From NCBI GenBank assembly GCA_025765615.1, contig JAIVFJ010000583.1, positions 1 through 21,817 on the forward strand: 21,817 bases of DNA. The letters run 5' to 3'. A program made the position numbers and the translations under genes. Source of the stretch: Zopfochytrium polystomum (taxonomy: Eukaryota > Chytridiomycota > Chytridiomycetes > Chytridiales > Chytridiaceae). Under the pieces are notes generated by a model that was not told the DNA's origin, did no database searches, and was given only the letters and a program-made list of their open reading frames with translations. This document shows positions 20,336-21,817 of the stretch, piece by piece (positions within the stretch are counted from its first letter, which is position 1; each line of letters begins with the position of its first letter).

Positions 20336-21817
20336 CCATGGCGGGGGAGGTTGGGGGTGTTCGCCGAGCTAGTTGCGTGGAGGTGGACCATCATGAAAGC
20401 AGAGGCCAAACTGAGCGCCTTGATAGCTTCAAATAGATGCAGCTTATCGCTGTTGAAAATCTTTTGGTGTAATACGCAGACACGCACACACGGTTACATA
20501 AGAACATTCCAAAAAAGAGAAACATATTTGCTTTTCAGCAAATGATATTGTCTGGCGATAAAGTGACTCGACATAGCAATGATTAAAATAACGTTACGTA
20601 GTCAGTTCCACTCTTTCCTCAAACTCTTTTGCAATTTAGTTGAGAACAATCCAAGGCTTATCCTTCATTACTGGTGGATTGTCGCTGCTAATAAGGTGGG
20701 CGATATATCAAAAGAAAAGGAAAAAAAAAAAGTAACTTCTGAGCTGATCAACAACCTTGTCCACAAGCATTCTCTCATTTGCTTGTTTTCAATCCGAAGC
20801 ATTATCAGTTTTGGCAGTCCTTCAGGTTTCTTCTTTTTCCCCCAAATAAGTTGCTTACTTCGTTGCAATAATGGAGGCCAGTAACTCCAAGAGAGAGAAT
20901 ATATTTTCCTGACTTAATGAGCCTAAAGCAATTAATAATGCTGCAGTTGTGACCTAGTTTATAGAAAATGTTCCCATACTCTGATCCTTTTCTTCCACCA
21001 TTTCGCTACTTCCACTATTTTCAGCAAAAGCGATGCAAAGTTATTAAAAAAAAGGAAGGAAGAAGACAAAGACAAGTGAAGCAATAAGGTAATAACCACC
21101 AAAAGGTAGTGGGAAAGGCCAGAATATTTTATAATTTATCAGAGGTGTGAGACTGTGCTCTCTAAATCTCCTCACCCTGGGCTGGAGGTGGAAATAGAGC
21201 AATGGCCTAAATACCAATCCTATCTAATGAAAAGGAAGCAAAAGAAGGTGTCTAGGGGTCACCAGACAGGAAAATGTTTGGAGTCTACTAAAACCCATCA
21301 TCAAACACAAAAGAAACTTTTAAACACAAAAAAGAGCAGTTATCACACATCTAAAAGGGAGAGATAGAAATAAGAAAGGTGACAAGGTGGCACAATCACA
21401 AAGAAAGTGCGAAATGCCTCTGTTCCAAGACACAGAGAAACCCCAATGGCAAAGCCAAAGGGACCGAATCACTTGGTAAGGAATGAGACCTAGGGCAACA
21501 AAGGGGGCGCCTAAGGCAGCACCCAACCAATCTGTGCCAGCTCCTTCCCAAGGCAGAAGCCAAGGGGAAAGGCAAGAGAGTGGGGAGGAAAGTGGCCAGG
21601 TCCCAACCTGTTGGAGCCACACCTTGGAGCACCAGCTCCCTCTTGCCAAAGACAGCCCTAAGTTGGGGGGGTTGGACACAAGGGCAAACACAAGGAAACA
21701 GTTAGTGTGCAGAGATGCCTGTTGGACCAAACCAGAACTGTTTTCCACTTAACAGAACGGCACATCTTGTCTCACTCCCAAGAGAGGTTCCAACTCAATC
21801 CAAGGAGGGGGCACAAA
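20336..21817. other. AT-rich, CpG-poor 3' flank with no gene
   Basis: Composition changes abruptly from the CpG-rich gene before it. I counted 19 CpG in 20401-21817 and only 4 between 21041 and 21817. Frames are short, Lys/Ser-rich and without family resemblance. No tRNA, repeat array or splice-bounded exon is visible. Confidence 0.6.

Noticed and set aside
21320..21748. Minus-strand 142-codon frame in the 3' flank
   Set aside because: No family resemblance, no splice or promoter context, and composition typical of the non-coding flank.

Overview
The window is nuclear DNA from a unicellular eukaryote with introns. Genes are split by short GT-AG introns filled with long A/T runs, CA, CT and TTC tracts. 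A cilium/flagellum protein (EFHB/CFAP21-like), a mitochondrial ubiquinone enzyme (COQ5) and ribosomal protein L38 point to a flagellated, respiring cell. A zoosporic fungus or another flagellate protist would fit, but the sequence alone does not name the lineage. I see no rRNA, tRNA, CRISPR array or prokaryotic operon.

Layout, left to right. 1-1221 is AT-rich with no convincing gene. 1222-6966 (minus) is a tyrosine-kinase-like (TKL) kinase with a proline-rich linker, an unidentified Trp/Phe-rich domain and C-terminal leucine-rich repeats; its LRR part is interrupted by a 3.2-kb intron holding a 12-copy satellite of about 231 bp. 6990-8085 is mostly non-coding with a CT-rich tract. 8086-9549 (minus) is COQ5. 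9600-10820 is unresolved low-complexity sequence. 10840-11276 (plus) carries a chromodomain and a possible chromo shadow domain. 11345-11541 (minus) is debris of a second TKL kinase. 11920-13740 (minus) is an unfamiliar acidic/basic low-complexity protein with a short hydrophobic segment. 14476-15309 (plus) is a complete RPL38. 15653-18236 (minus) is an EFHB/CFAP21 homologue of at least ten exons. 19077-20335 (plus) is an unrecognised protein. From 20336 to the end the DNA is AT-rich, CpG-poor and apparently gene-free.

In almost every long gene, family-conserved residues continue across single-base frame breaks, often in pairs that cancel, and many lie in short homopolymers. RPL38 is the exception. 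Uncorrected sequencing indels explain this most simply, but recent decay cannot be excluded from sequence alone. The genes do not form a pathway; they are independent neighbours on both strands.
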